Shown in pieces: positions 37,025 through 50,100 of a stretch of 64,000 nt of DNA (position 1 is its first letter; each line of letters starts with the position of its first letter). A program made the translations under genes and the position numbers. The notes under the pieces were generated by a model, which worked only from the letters and a program-made list of their open reading frames with translations, did not search any database and was not told where the DNA came from. This DNA is from Synchiropus splendidus (taxonomy: Eukaryota > Chordata > Actinopteri > Syngnathiformes > Callionymidae). The DNA is taken from positions 10,479,031-10,543,030 of the forward strand of contig NC_071337.1 of NCBI RefSeq assembly GCF_027744825.2, in the 5' to 3' direction.

Positions 37025-37160
37025 CTTTGCTCCTCCATGACAACAAGCAGCTGTGGGCTGTGCGGGCTGGGGCGCTTCACGCGACGCCTCCTCCTCCTCC
37101 TCCTCCTCCTCCTCCTCCTTCTTCTCCACCTCTTCCTCCTCCTCTTCACTACAGCAGGTG
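37025..37160 (-). promoter_or_regulatory. CASD1: CASD1 5' leader and promoter region with GAG/GGA repeat
   Basis: Just upstream of the CASD1 ATG the plus strand has a CTC trinucleotide repeat (about 37087-37119), read GAG on the mRNA strand. The CASD1 frame stays open through it as a Glu-rich stretch, but the only possible start there is GTG, so it is treated as untranslated. The flanks, including 36780-36890, are relatively CpG-rich, which suits a housekeeping-type promoter. Confidence 0.5.
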
Positions 37161-37547
37161 CACGCGCTCCAGCCACTCTAGGTGCTTCGTGTGTGTGTAT
37201 TAATGGTGTCGCGCTGCTGCAGCAACAGTTAAAATCTCATCTGTTCCATCCACTCTATTACGCCATCCACTCACTTGCCTATGAAGTGGTTCCGTCGTGC
37301 TTTTATTTCACTTTATTGACTGTATTTCTCCTTTAATCTCGTGTTATCTTCCCATTTCCCCCGATGCAACGATCTTTCACTTTCATATTTCTACTCAATT
37401 ATCCCCATATTCATCGCGGAATCTCAAGGCTTTAGACGTTTTCTTGATTCAATTGTTATATGACCACTTCATGTTTTAACTTCTTCAGTCCTAGCTTTTT
37501 TTCAAATTCAGGAATAACATAGAATGAGTAATAACTATCATTCATCT

Positions 37548-37990
37548 CTGCTATTTGCGGACGATGTTGTTCTGCTGGCCTCATCGGACCGCGACCTTCA
37601 TGCACTGGTCGCGGTCCGATGAGGCCCGGAGGTGCCGGGATGAGGATCAGCACCTCCAAGTCTGAGGCCATGGTGCTCGACTGGAATAAGGTGGTTTGCT
37701 CTCTCCGGGTCGGTGGAGAGTTCTTAGACGGGTTGGTGCTCCTCCACATTGAGAAGAACCAGCTGAGGTGTTCCGGGCATGTCCTACCTGGAGGAGACCC
37801 CAGGGAAGACCCAGGACTCGCTGGAGAGATGATGTCTCCAGTCTGGCCTGGGAACGCCTCGGGATCCCCCAGGAGGAGCTGGAGGAGGTTTGTGTGGATC
37901 GGGAAGTTTGGCCGTCCTTGCTCCGAATGCTGCCTCCGCGACCCGACCCCAGATAAGCGGCAGAAGAAGGTGAAGGTGAAGGAGTAATAA
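37548..37990 (+). mobile_element. RTE (Rex3-like) LINE fragment, rearranged
   Basis: The left part reads LFADDVVLLASSDRDL, the reverse-transcriptase active-site block of RTE-type LINEs. The frame at 37768-37956 ends RPRTRWRDDVSSLAWERLGI and later PPRPDPR-stop, the familiar C-terminus of RTE ORF2. A 3' tail of AAGGTGAAGGTGAAGG follows. Between the two blocks most of the usual RT C-terminal region is missing, and a 20-bp foldback (37577-37626) interrupts the active-site side. It is therefore a dead copy. It lies between CASD1 and COL1A2. Confidence 0.8.
37577..37626. repeat. Perfect 20-bp foldback inside the RTE fragment
   Basis: Arms 37577-37596 and 37607-37626 are exact reverse complements around a 10-nt loop. 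The first arm is the normal RTE coding sequence just past the FADD motif and the second is its inverted copy, as expected from template switching during insertion or repair. Confidence 0.85.
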
Positions 37991-37999
37991 CTATTATTT

Positions 38000-40900
38000 C
38001 TAACAATTAGATTTATATTTGATACTAATGCTGTTTCAATATGCTAAAATATGTCAGCGTGCCACATCAAATGAAGCTGGAGACTTTCTTCTACATGTAC
38101 AGTGTATTAATTCCAAACAAAAAATGAATAGAATGTTCTATCCCGCTTTATTTTCCTGTGCGTTTATATTCTCTATTGTGTTCTCACTGAAGTAGCTGCC
38201 ATGACGGTGCAGTAGTGTCCCTAAATGTGGCGAGTAGATCAATGTTTAAAATAAAAAAAAAGTCATCTACATAAGTGAATGAGCGTTTTGTTAAAATACG
38301 ACATGAAAAAGAAGGAAATCTTGCTGCTTTTGGTAATTCTGACCAGCAGTCAGTATCTATATTTGACCTCCGGTTTGCACCTTACACAATATTTGCCGTG
38401 GATCTACTGCAGGGCAAACTAAACAGGGGCGTTGATAAGTGCACATTGACTCCTGCATACCAGCCTCATTGCATGAGTTTATTGGAGAAAATGCTTGCAT
38501 CATTATTATCATAATATTATCATAATATACCAGTGGATCTACGACAGCTCAGTTTTCTGTGGGTTGCTCCAGAGAAGAAGACAGAAGTTGAGACTCCTGG
38601 AGAAGGTCCCAGTGAGTCTTGTCCAGTTGCCTTCTGGGCGAATCATCCGTGAGGTATTCTGAGCAGAGTACGTCTCTCAGATGACGTCAGAGAAGCTGGA
38701 CTTGGTGGTGACAGGGACGTATGGCTCTCACTCAAAGAAATGGGATGGACGCTTATTACAATATGGTTTTCCTATAAGTTATCTGTGTTTTACAAAAATA
38801 TGAAGACAATGAACCATAAATATCCCTAACACGAGAACAGCTAAAACTATATTCATAAAAGTGTGTTACTGTGTATGAAGAATGATTTGAATTTGTTGGA
38901 AATACACCTCCTGTGTACCTCCGCGCGTTTGTTTACTCGTGAGCAGAACTCTGGGTCAGCAACTACACCGGATTAGCCTTAGCAGAAGTCCGGTAGAGCG
39001 ACAAAAAACTATCTGAGGTCTTGACCCTTTATACACAAAGGTTTCTCTACGTGGGCTCCGTCCTCGTCCGATTGGTCCTCCACTGTTGACGCCAGTCCTG
39101 GTCGCTGGCTCCCTCGTAACCATGGCAACGAACACAAGGCATGCGCCCCCATTCCGGACCCAGGTGGCTCTTATCAGGACCAGCTCCTTCCACCTCTGGA
39201 GAAGATGGTACTTCCCAGCCTCCTCCGTCTGACCTTGGACCCTCTAGTTCCAATGTTTGTTCCTCCAGTGTGGTTCACTCCTGTCTTTGAACTCCACCTG
39301 CAACTTCAAATTCTCACTCACACTCAGCCACATTCCTGCATCTGAAAATAACTTCTTTGTTAGTAGCACAAACAATGAATTATATTAATACTGTATAATA
39401 AATGCACAATTCCCATTAAATTACATTATTTTGATCGAACGGTCATTACATGATGATGTGGGATCAAAAACAAAATAGTTTAGGTGAAACAGTGAATGAT
39501 AAAAATGGTAACTTAACAAACAGTAAATAAGCAAACATTTATGATAATGAGGAAATAAAGTAACAATAAATGACTGTATGAAATAAGAAAGCAATTCATG
39601 GTTGACTATATAATGTTGTCATGTACTGGTTGGCATACTATACAGTGAATAAACTGTGACAAGGGAAAATCCGTTGAAGAAAAAAGAATTTCTAATGCAA
39701 TACGTTTGACTGGTTAAAATCCCGTGGAAGCTCCATGCCATGAGCAGATTTTCACCAGTGGAGGAGCAGAATGTGGCCGGAGCAGTTGGTTGACAAAGGA
39801 AAGAGCCACTTCCTTAGAGTCAGGAACAAAGCGATGATCCTTGAAGGCACGTCATGACTCAGTGGAACCAGATCTGCAGGTTTCAAACGTCCTCGGACAA
39901 AGGCACGAGAATAGAAAGCAACAAAAGGCGTTTGCAGATATTCATGATTCAAGTCAGACTGGAAAATTGGGGGGTTGGTTCTGCGTAATGAGACATGGCT
40001 TGGGGCCACTTAAACAGGTGATGAGATCCCTTCTTCAGCTTGACTTTCTTTCACTGGTGCCGATGAATGGAGGCTGACATCAGGGATCTTTGGACCAAAT
40101 GTACTGTTCAACTTAATGGATAGTAACACAACTGTACCAGGAAATCATATCTTGCTTTGAACCACATTCATACCTCTGCTAGTCCTGGTCAGGTTCCCAA
40201 TATCAATTCCTATTAGGATTTAAAGAGATCTCCTCACCTGCTTTTATTTATCTTCAACCCTTGGAAACCTTTTCATGAGATCAGTCGACATTTGCAAAGT
40301 TTTTGGATGATAGTAATTAGACATGTGAAGAAGTAAAACAGCCTCTCAACTGTTGACAGTAAAACTGTCAACAGTTGAGAGGCTGCTGTTAAAGATTAAA
40401 GGTCGTGGACGGAGGTGTAAGGCGTCACGGATGGAAATTCTGATTTACGATCTTTATCTTTATTGACAGATGTCACATGGCTCATATTTTTTATTGTACT
40501 TTCGATGTTTAACGACCGCGGGTGTGGTGGTTTGCGCCCAAACCATTTGGCATCTATAAATCTTGTCGTCTGATTCATCAGTTTTCCATTATCGGCCTTT
40601 TATTAAAAAACAAAATATTAAAATAAATTATTAAAATACTATTATTTTATTTTATATTTATTATATATATTTTTATATAATATATCTAACTTACTATTAA
40701 AAAGAAAAGATTAAGCTCTCATATTTTCAACGGTTATTCATGAAACGAACTGTAATGTAATTCCGCTGCCCCCTTCCGTTCAAAAGCGATACTGCAGCGG
40801 AAAGGACGAATCGAAAGGACGAGTTACAGGACTGTGTGCAAAACTCCAGATTTTACCTCGTCTGTTGTGAAACCCCCAAAAGACCTCTGCTGCCCTCTAA

Positions 40901-41740
40901 AGGCAGGTGAAAGTATTACAATTCCGCCTGAAAGCGTTCGGTCAAAACAGAGCGGGAGGAAAAGCATGGTCAATGATCATTTTTAAATTAAATAATAATC
41001 ATTAAAATAAATAATTGAAATATATTCGTTTTACTTCAGTAGCTCTTTGAGCTCGCACGCTTTTTTTTTAATAACTTTTATCTTGTGTGTTCTATTAGTT
41101 GTAGTAGTATTCTGAATACTTTTTTTCCATTTTTTATATTGACAACATGTCAATGTCACGACATGATTTTGAAGCGATTACACGTTCATTCATTCATTTT
41201 AAAAAAATCATTTTTAGCTGAGTTAGAACAAAATGAGCCTTTTTTTTACTTGAATTAATTAATCTCACTTTTATTGGCTTTAACATTATAAGAATAATAT
41301 TCTAAAACGTTTGATGTTAAATCTGTTAAACGTATTTGTACTTTTGAAATTCAGTTGCATGTAAAGCGATTAAAGAGGTAATATGCCGTTTACATAAGGA
41401 ATATAAGCCTCGATCCAAATCACAGAAATTTATTTGGATGCAAAAGCTGTAATACGCGACAAGCAAAACGAGAGGATGCATATTTACAAGAAACAAAGCA
41501 CTTTAGTAATCACACATTGGCATGGACATAGTGAACAGAATTTACTGTACATTCAAACCAGGATGTACTGTTGTCAGGGGAAGGGAGGGGGCTGCGAAAC
41601 AAGACCAAATTCCACCGCATGAAGATGCACAGAGACATCGCCATTGAAACCAAAACTCTACTGACACATGTCAGCTGGTGTCGTTCATTCAGGAAAAGCA
41701 CTTAAATCACCGAGTAGTGGGTTTTGGAACATTGGACATG
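38000..41740. other. CASD1-COL1A2 intergenic DNA, no gene seen
   Basis: AT-rich spacer. It holds a perfect 21-bp hairpin (40340-40384) and a very AT-rich patch at about 40610-40690. The open frame at 38275-38514 and others have no recognisable domain. The block at about 38520-38740 is less AT-rich and looks repeat-like, but I do not recognise it. Confidence 0.6.
40340..40384. repeat. Perfect 21-bp inverted repeat with 3-nt loop
   Basis: Arms 40340-40360 and 40364-40384 are exact reverse complements around AAA. A transcript of either strand would form a 21-bp duplex. No transposon family was recognised. Confidence 0.9.
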
Positions 41741-41741
41741 C

Positions 41742-42588
41742 TTTATTTCAGAACTTTTCACAATTTATTTAAACATCTCACATATACAAAATAGGTACAA
41801 TAGACTTTGTGGTGTCATTTTTTTGAGAGAAAGAGACAGAGGCCGTCTAAGAACCATTGTGAATTTGGGGAAGGGTGCGCTGCCAGTATGAACACTGTAT
41901 GTGAGAAAACTGCAGAAAAAAAAAAAAAAAAAAACTAAACAAAAAAAGAGAACCAAATAAAGTAGGACAGAAGAAAAACCAGACATGAGATTTAAGAACA
42001 TTCCACCTGCTTAAAGTGGGAGCGCATCAGGAGACGAGTGTACGACTCTTCGACTGTCAATGCAAAGTAATACAGTAAAAAGAGTGGTTTTGCTCCACAG
42101 CTGCATGTTAGCACCATAAAATCACCGCTTCAAGCAAATGAGCACCTTCCGATACGACGGGACTAAACTCGAAGCGTTTGAAGTCTGAACATCTCGGTTG
42201 TGGACCCAATAGCACTAGAAGTCGTGGCATGAGGTAGTTTAAACCTTATTTTCATGGAAATTGTGGTTTTAAACCTCCTCTTTGGAAGATATACAAAGAC
42301 CACAAAGTGATGCATACTTTCAGCGTTTTTATTACACTTCTTTTATTTTTTACAAAAAGGATGACATGATGTCCTACAACAAGGTGTTTCCCCGCGTCCC
42401 TTTGGGTGTCTGTATTAATTTGCATTGCACAAATGCTTTGCTCAGTCCATTCAGTCCTCTCCGATTGGTGCCCATCTTAAGCAAGTGGATGCGCAGAGAG
42501 AAATCAGCATTAAAAAAACAGATAGAAGGGCAGAGATTTTTCATTTTTTCGTTCTTTCTCTCTTTTTTGGTGTTAATTTATCATGAGT
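41742..42588 (-). other. COL1A2: COL1A2 3' UTR with candidate poly(A) signals
   Basis: Past the COL1A2 stop codon, minus-strand AATAAA motifs occur at 42342-42347 and 42328-42333 (proximal) and at 41764-41769 and 41742-41747 (distal). Two clusters would fit the multiple transcript lengths known for vertebrate COL1A2. Exact cleavage sites are not visible. Confidence 0.6.
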
Positions 42589-44144
42589 CTATTTGAAACA
42601 GACTGGGCCAATGTCCAAACCAAACTCCTGATCAGCTCCACCAATGTCCATAGGTGCAATGTCGAGGATGGGAAGGCGAGATGGTTTATTTGTTCTGTAC
42701 TCGATCACTGTCTTGCTCCATTGACCAGTGTGACTCTGCGGAGGGGTGAAGGAGAGCGTTAGGGTTGGTTTGCTCAAACTTATTTGACACTTCAACAGAC
42801 GTCAAAATGACCCTGTAGTAACAAGAGCGGCCAGTTTTTCAGCTTCAATTCCACCTTTATAATAAGATAGGTTTGAAACCTTGACAGTCATTTAAGTATT
42901 TCTTTGTACATAGAAATGACCTCCAGTTCCTGAAATGTGCCACCTGGAATTCATGTTGAATTAGCAGCGTATGGGATTTACATTCCTGTGCACTGCAATA
43001 TCTGGTTGAAAAAATGTTCAATTTAGACTTTAAAAAATCTTAATGCTTTTCTAAGAATCGACCAAAACATACAGTAGAAGGAGATATGGAGACACACTTG
43101 TATCGACTGTTATAATCCCAGGACTGACTCTTGTCCCGTTCCTGACTGACTGAAACCGAGACTATTGAGGGGGAAGTCAGCGAACACTCACAGTGCAGCC
43201 ATCCTCCAGGACGGTGTAGGTGAAGCGGCTGTTGCCCTCAGCCCTCAGCTCAACATCGTTGGAGCCCAGGAGAGCCACCGCCTTCTTCATGGTGCCGCTG
43301 TTGGCATCCACGTAGGCGACGCTGTTCTTGCAGTGGTAGGTGATGTTCTGGCTGGCCTGGTTGGACAGGAGGCGCATGAAAGCCAGCTGAGTGGCCATGC
43401 TCTGGGGGCTGAGTGTGGCGTCGTTGTAGGTAAACTGTAAAAAAAAAAAAAAAAAAAAATGATGCAAGAAATATGAATATTGCGCACATGAAACCTACAC
43501 TTTTTGTGAAGTTGTAAAGTTGTCTCTGGGCAATTCAACAGAGGAAGATGCCCATGAATGACCAAGCTGCTTGCACTCTACTAAGTCAAACTTACAAGTA
43601 AACATTTGATGCCTAAGGTGTCTTTTCTCCACGAAGAGCAGCGTGATGAGCAGCTTACTGGTCTCTCTAAACACTCACCTCGGTTCCACCATTGATGGTC
43701 TCTCCGAACCAGACGTGCCTCTTGTCCTCTGTGCTTCTGTACCAGTTCTTCTTGGCAATGCTGGCAGGGTGGGCGAAGACGCAGGTCTCACGGGTGTCAA
43801 AGTTGCAGAAGACCTTGATGGCATCATTGATGCATCCCTGGTTGGGGTCGATGTAGTAGTATCCTGCAGGACACAACAAGCTTGACCGCTGCTCGGCCTC
43901 TCTGACAATCTGACAGAAACGTTTGCTTTGACTCCTTCCACCTACCGCTGCTCCACTCGGGGTGGCTGAGCTTGATGTCACGGCATGTGCGAGCAGGGTT
44001 CTTCCTGGATCCCTCGGGGGTAAGCAGGTTCTCAATCTGGGTGTTGAGGGACTTGATGGTGGCATCAACCTCAAAGTCCTTGGCTCTCAGGGCAGGCTGG
44101 TCAGCTCTGTACTCATCATATCCAGACACATCGTATCCACCACC
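42589..44144 (-). CDS. COL1A2: COL1A2 C-telopeptide and C-propeptide, exons 49-52
   Basis: Exons (human numbering): 49 at 43946-44189, 50 at 43679-43863, 51 at 43192-43434, 52 at 42589-42735; exon 49 also encodes the last five helix triplets. After the helix comes the telopeptide [14 protein letters not shown] and then DQP, which keeps the Ala-Asp bond cut by procollagen C-proteinase (BMP1). The remaining 243 residues form the fibrillar-collagen C-terminal domain that selects and trimerises chains in the ER. The N-glycosylation site NIT ([10 protein letters not shown]) is kept in exon 51. Exon lengths 185 and 243 and the join [12 protein letters not shown] match the family. The last exon has a 49-codon coding part. 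Confidence 0.95.
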
Positions 44145-47100
44145 AGCGGGGCCGGGAGGTCCAGGGAGACCAGGAGATCCAGGGGGACCCTGAGTCGAAA
44201 GAAAGCGGCAATGCTCTTGTAAACTTTGAGCTTTTCTTTACAAAAAACGATTAGAATGTTTTCTGACGTTTCTTTACTTACAGAAGGTCCAACTTGTCCA
44301 GGGGGACCACGAGCACCAGGGCTACCGATAGGTCCGTGGGAACCAGCTCTACCATCCTTACCAGGAGGTCCGTGAGGTCCAGCAGGGCCCTGAGGATGAC
44401 ATCCAGACATAAGGTTTAGAGCCATCATAAAACAGGACGTGTCGGTGTCGTGTACTCACTCTAGGTCCAGCAGGTCCGTTTTGGCCAGCAGGTCCAGTAT
44501 CACCAGAGGGACCCTAAGTGGGGTAAGTTTCAGTCGTAAGTTTCAGGCTCAAATTATACTGTGTCTCAGTACGTATGTAGCTACTTACAGAAGGTCCTGG
44601 CATTCCCTGGAGACCAGGATGTCCACGGAGACCCTTCATTCCTCTCTCTCCCTTCTCTCCAGCAACTCCCTTCTCACCACGGCCTCCAGCGGGTCCCTGA
44701 GAAAAAGGAATCACACGTGTTCATATTTGAGAATCTATTGAAAAAAGAAAAGAGTTCTAAATGATACTCACAGCAGCACCTCTGGCTCCAGCGGGTCCAA
44801 CAGGTCCAGAAGGTCCACCAGCACCCTACAATGATATTTGGAATGGAAGTTGAGCCGTCATCTATCTCACAAAGGAAAGATGGAGTTGCGTCTCCGTCAA
44901 ACTTACAGACTCTCCACGGTTTCCGGGTCTGCCAGCCTGTCCGCTGGGTCCAGCAGGGCCGGGGGATCCAGCAACTCCCATGGAACCAGCGGGTCCAGGC
45001 TCACCACGGTCTCCCTAAACATGACAAGTTACCGGTTACTAATCTGACCCCAACAATGTCAGATCCATTCAGTGTGAGACTGGCTGTACCTTGAATCCAG
45101 CAATACCGGGACGGCCAGGGGGTCCATCGTTGCCAGGGCTACCCTGTGTATGAGAAGCAACATGGTGATGTTTTTGCAGCTGTTTGAAATAAATATAGTG
45201 TAGAGTTCACAATAAAACCAGCATGAACTTTTGTTCTGATTCATGACTGTACATTTTAGATGATAATGTACAATATTAGACATAATAAAACATGTCACAT
45301 CAGCATCATCATCAAATATATATTTATTTATCTTAGAAATGGAAGAACTAGCATTGAAATTCATTATATTGTTAGTTTCTTTGCAAACTGATTATTTAAA
45401 AAATAAGAAATAAAAAAAAAATCTGCTGTAAACACTACCAACTGACACCCCTATGTAACTAATGTCTTTTTAATCTCTATACTTTTCCTTGTAAATGGAG
45501 ATTTCAGGATTTTCGGCATACTAAAATACAGTATAGTAATGTCAGGACGTATATTTTGGGTTTGGGGTATAAAAATGTTCAAAGATGAAATAGGCTTTGT
45601 ACTGCACAATAGTATGAACCTCTTTCAAATATAATAATTGTTCAGTTGACAACAAGATGTGGTGCCTTGGTCTGTAAACATTCTCGGATTTAATATTCAT
45701 CTAAAAAAAAAAAACGCTTCAAAATAAATGGTTATAAAAAAGGTACAACAGCTTTATCAGTGATAGCTTACCTCACGTCCAGCCTCACCCTGAGGTCCGG
45801 TCATACCAGGCAGACCGATGTTGCCCGGAGGACCACGGGCTCCAGGGGCACCAGTAGGTCCAACTCTACCAGTCTCTCCCTGTCACGAAAGAGAACAACT
45901 GTCAGTGACAAGTGACTTGATGAGAACGACAAGATGGGAGTCGGTGCAAACCAGGCTTCCTACACACTCACTTAAGCCAGTAAACACATCAATGGGACTT
46001 AGTGGTCAAGTCTTATGCTAGATATTTTTCAAAACATCTCAGTAATGTTCAAGTCATTTTCTGTGGTAGTGACTTTTAGAATTGCTCAGTACTTACAGAT
46101 GCACCAGCACCACCAGGGATACCGCGATCTCCTCGAGCACCAGGCAGACCAACGTATCCTTGAAGACCGAGAGGGCCAGAAGAGCCAGGAGCACCAGGAG
46201 GTCCCTAAATGCAGACACAGAAGACATGAAAAAAAATCTATGTATTTAAACCATACTCAGTGATAACAGTGGTCCAAACTTACAGCAGGTCCAGATTCAC
46301 CAGAGGGTCCCTTGTCTCCAGGTGCACCAGGAGGTCCAGAGATACCCTGCTCTCCAGGAGGGCCGGCGACACCGGCATCACCACGAGCACCACGAGGACC
46401 GTCCTTACCAGCGGGACCAGCTGGTCCAGGAGGACCAACGATACCCTTGGTTGAAAAGAGATCAGTAGTCAGATATACACGATGGGATGCATGTCACACT
46501 GCACTGCCATGTGCTCATCTCCTCATTATACTAACCACACTACCAGAGACAAACGATTCCATAAAATGCTATGAGAAAAAGGTGAAATAAGTAAATAACT
46601 ATTAAATACTATAACTATTTATTAGGCTTTTCTAGTGAGTAATTTCGATAAGGTTTATTTAGTTACAATAAACACAATAATTAAACTGACATGATGAATT
46701 CAAAACACTCAATTTAAATAGAGAGGAGTTGCATCTACCCGACTTATATCTCCAAATACCATTTCAGTGATGCTGATTTTTTAAAATCCACTCAAGCATG
46801 CTGTCACAAACACTTGAGCCAACGGTAATAAGGCTTCAGGAGGAATGTCTCAGAAGGTCTGCTTTTAACTGCAGTGTGAGAACACTTTTGAGAAGCGTTT
46901 GTTTTTTGCGTTCAACAAAATGCCTTGATTCGATTGGCACTATCTACATTTTGGCTTGTTTAGAACAGACAGTTGAGTCCAGCTCAGTGCAACACAAATG
47001 GGGTCACTACTCCAAATAAAAAACTCCATCCTGTAAACTTTATAACAAAAAATAACCGGACACTCTGGTGCAGTTAATATGGGGGGAAAAAAGGGATGTA

Positions 47101-50100
47101 CTCACAGCGGGACCAGCGGTGCCCATCCTGCCAGCAGAGCCAGGGAAACCAGTCAGACCCTGACATCAGACAGAAGTGGTTACAGTCAAACCCAGCATGA
47201 GAAGAGCAGCCAGAGAGGTGAGAAATACATAACTAACTGGGGGTTATGGTGGTTGCTTATTATTATCCTTTCTCCACACACATTAAGAATTGATTTATTT
47301 ACTGAAAAGCTACCTTCACATCACATTATCAGGCTCGAAATTCGGATCAGGCTTTTGCCTTCATTCAAGAGTTAAGACGTTTAGCATCAAGCTTGAGCCT
47401 CTAAAGTATTTCGACAGGATAAACATGGCTTTACTTACAGGAGGACCATTTTCTCCACGGCCACCAGCGGGTCCAGCAGGGCCAGCGGGTCCCTGTGCAA
47501 AATTCAAAATGGATGCATTTTAGCATTATAGCATTTTTCACTGATTCACAGACTGCTTCATGTTTTCATATTTAATATGCTGTTGAAGCGATGAAGTACT
47601 CACAGCGGGTCCAGATTGTCCAGCGGGTCCAGCAGGGCCACTGGGTCCAACTTCTCCCTTGACTCCAGCAGGTCCACGCTCTCCTCTAGCGCCGGGCTGA
47701 CCATCGGCACCCTGTGGTAGCACAACAGGCCGGGATCAATATGTGGCTGATGTGCACCTGTCGTGCTCAGCAACATGAGAAAGATTTGCTCACAGGGGGT
47801 CCAGCGAATCCGGCAGGTCCGGCGGGTCCGACCTCTCCACGCTCTCCCTGTAGGGGAGGTAATTCATTCACATTAGTGACATCACGCTCACCAAAACTTG
47901 GCGTCTTAGATGTACCACTGCTTACAGAAGATCCACGGGGTCCAGCGGGTCCGGGAGGTCCGAATGATCCACTCTCACCCTAGATAGAAATGACTGGTCA
48001 CTTGATGGATCTCAGAAAATATTTTCAACCTTGTGCTAAATGGAATATTGATGCTGAAAAATATAATATTACAGGGTAACAGAGGTTGTGTAGTAGATAT
48101 ATGCTCCTGTTGGTGGGAATTCTGCAGCAGATACCTTATCTCCGTTGGCTCCAGTTGGTCCTGGGGGTCCGGCGGGTCCAGGCAGACCCTAAAAATCACA
48201 AGATCGTTAGAAAACACCTATTCTTGTTTTTGCCACTCTAGCATGTATCTAATGAAAAACCTACACGGGCACCATCTCTGCCAGCGTTGCCGTCAGGGCC
48301 TTTGTGTCCAACCTCTCCCTGTAAGATGGGGAGAACGTTACAAGACAGGAAGGTGCTGTTAATGCACCACTTTCACATATACAAAATATAGATCTTTTTA
48401 GAGGAAGCCACTCGCCTTCTCTCCCTTGGGTCCTGGGGTACCAGCAGCTCCACGCTCTCCGGGCATTCCACCGGGTCCCTGATGTCCAGCAGCACCAGCA
48501 GCTCCAGCAGGTCCGGGTTCTCCCTGAGGTCAGACAACAATCCCGCTGATGAGAAGCTTGAGAGAACCATCACACAAGATGCAAATGATACTAATGCTCA
48601 TCCAGAAATAGAAAAAACTATATTAAATATCCAAATCGAGCATGTGTATTTATTTTACCAAGACATTTATCACTGATCAAGAATGGTATTGTTGAGTCAG
48701 TATCTCTATATCACATTATTCTAACATCACACAGCATCACAGCAGCAAGCACATCTACGTTTTAGACAGAGCACAGTGCGACTGGTTGCAATGTAGTATC
48801 TGCTACACAGCAAGAAAATACGTCTAATGTGCAGCTGTAAGGGTCAGTAGATTAATCCAGTGTATGTCTCCCACATAACCAAAAATAACTAAAAATAACA
48901 CTTTAGCTTAGTTATCTCAATAAATATGTCCCAGCATTTTTAATGTTTCAGGGATGAATTGTCCCCCTCTCATTATATTTTATCAAGGTCTTTAAAAATA
49001 TATATTAAATAATTCATTTAGTGAACAAATAATTTCTGTAAGACACACAAGTTCTGCAGATTAGTTCTGCAAAAAACGTTTTTGCATTTTTATGTTTCTT
49101 TCACACACTGTTTAAGAAAGGGAAGACAAATAAAATACTCATCTTCACTTTTCTGACAAAGCACTGATGTAACAATTCTCATGTAATATTCATTGCTGTT
49201 TAGTGTCCTCATTTTGTCACAAACTATGAGTTGAATGCCTAATGCTCCAATTTATACTTATGTTCACAGCGTGATAATTAAAAATGCAAAGTTTTCTGGG
49301 AAAAAAACATTAGCAAAGAGATTATTGTGATGTCAAAAATGTATAGGAAAAAAGGGCAGCATAAACGAAGAGGTCTGTCGCATATAAATTTTTTTTTGGT
49401 TGTACACCATCTAATAAGTATTTATCTGATATTTATTCATTTTTGGACATATAGTTTTTGTTTTTGGAAACCGAAGGCCTCAGACCGAAGTGCCGTTGCC
49501 ATAATATAGTGATATGTTTTTGTGCAATGGCAATAAAGAAAGTCTGAGTCTAAATATGAAAGAACAGCCACTTGCAGACACACAAAATACAATAATTTAT
49601 ATATATATATATATATATAAAATTACATTATAGAATTCTAAGCAGAAATACAAATAAAGATGACATTTTTAACCCCACAAATAATCATACTTAAATGATC
49701 ATTTTTTTAGTCAGATAGCATTTATTCTGCTTCTGTTTTATATTTATTGTGCTTTACGCCGTCTTTTAATCTGTGTCATGTTTAATTGTTTTAATTTTGT
49801 TAAGCAATTTGTGACATGGTATTAAGGGTGTTATACAGCATTATTTATTATTATTGTTTAGTTATTTATTTTACAGTCACAAACGGATGACCATTTCCAT
49901 CGTACTATTCATAACAATAAACACCAGGGAGTGGGGGTAGGCTAAATGCTAATGCTAGCTTGCATCTTGTGTGTAGTTCAGCCCACTCTGATGGTTCCAG
50001 TCCATCTTTAACTGTTTCTCGCTAGTTTCAGTTATGCAATAGAAGAGAGTTTGGACAATCATGTCAGTTTCAGTGTACCTTGCCACCATCGGTACCCGCA

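Larger units (their letters stand above)
48524..50078 (-). other. COL1A2: COL1A2 intron 31, 1.55 kb
   Basis: Largest intron in the second half of the gene. It contains retroelement copy C (49380-49555) and a TA repeat (49598-49619). No other element was recognised. Confidence 0.7.

Noticed and set aside
36827..37129. N-terminally extended CASD1 with a poly-Glu stretch
   Set aside because: The extension would have to start at a GTG; it arises from a GAG/CTC trinucleotide repeat in the leader. The ATG at 37024 gives the conserved CASD1 N-terminus and has a good context.
41918..41940. A-rich tract as a retrotransposon tail
   Set aside because: No element body or target duplication could be seen beside it; it lies in the COL1A2 3' UTR and is treated as simple low-complexity sequence.
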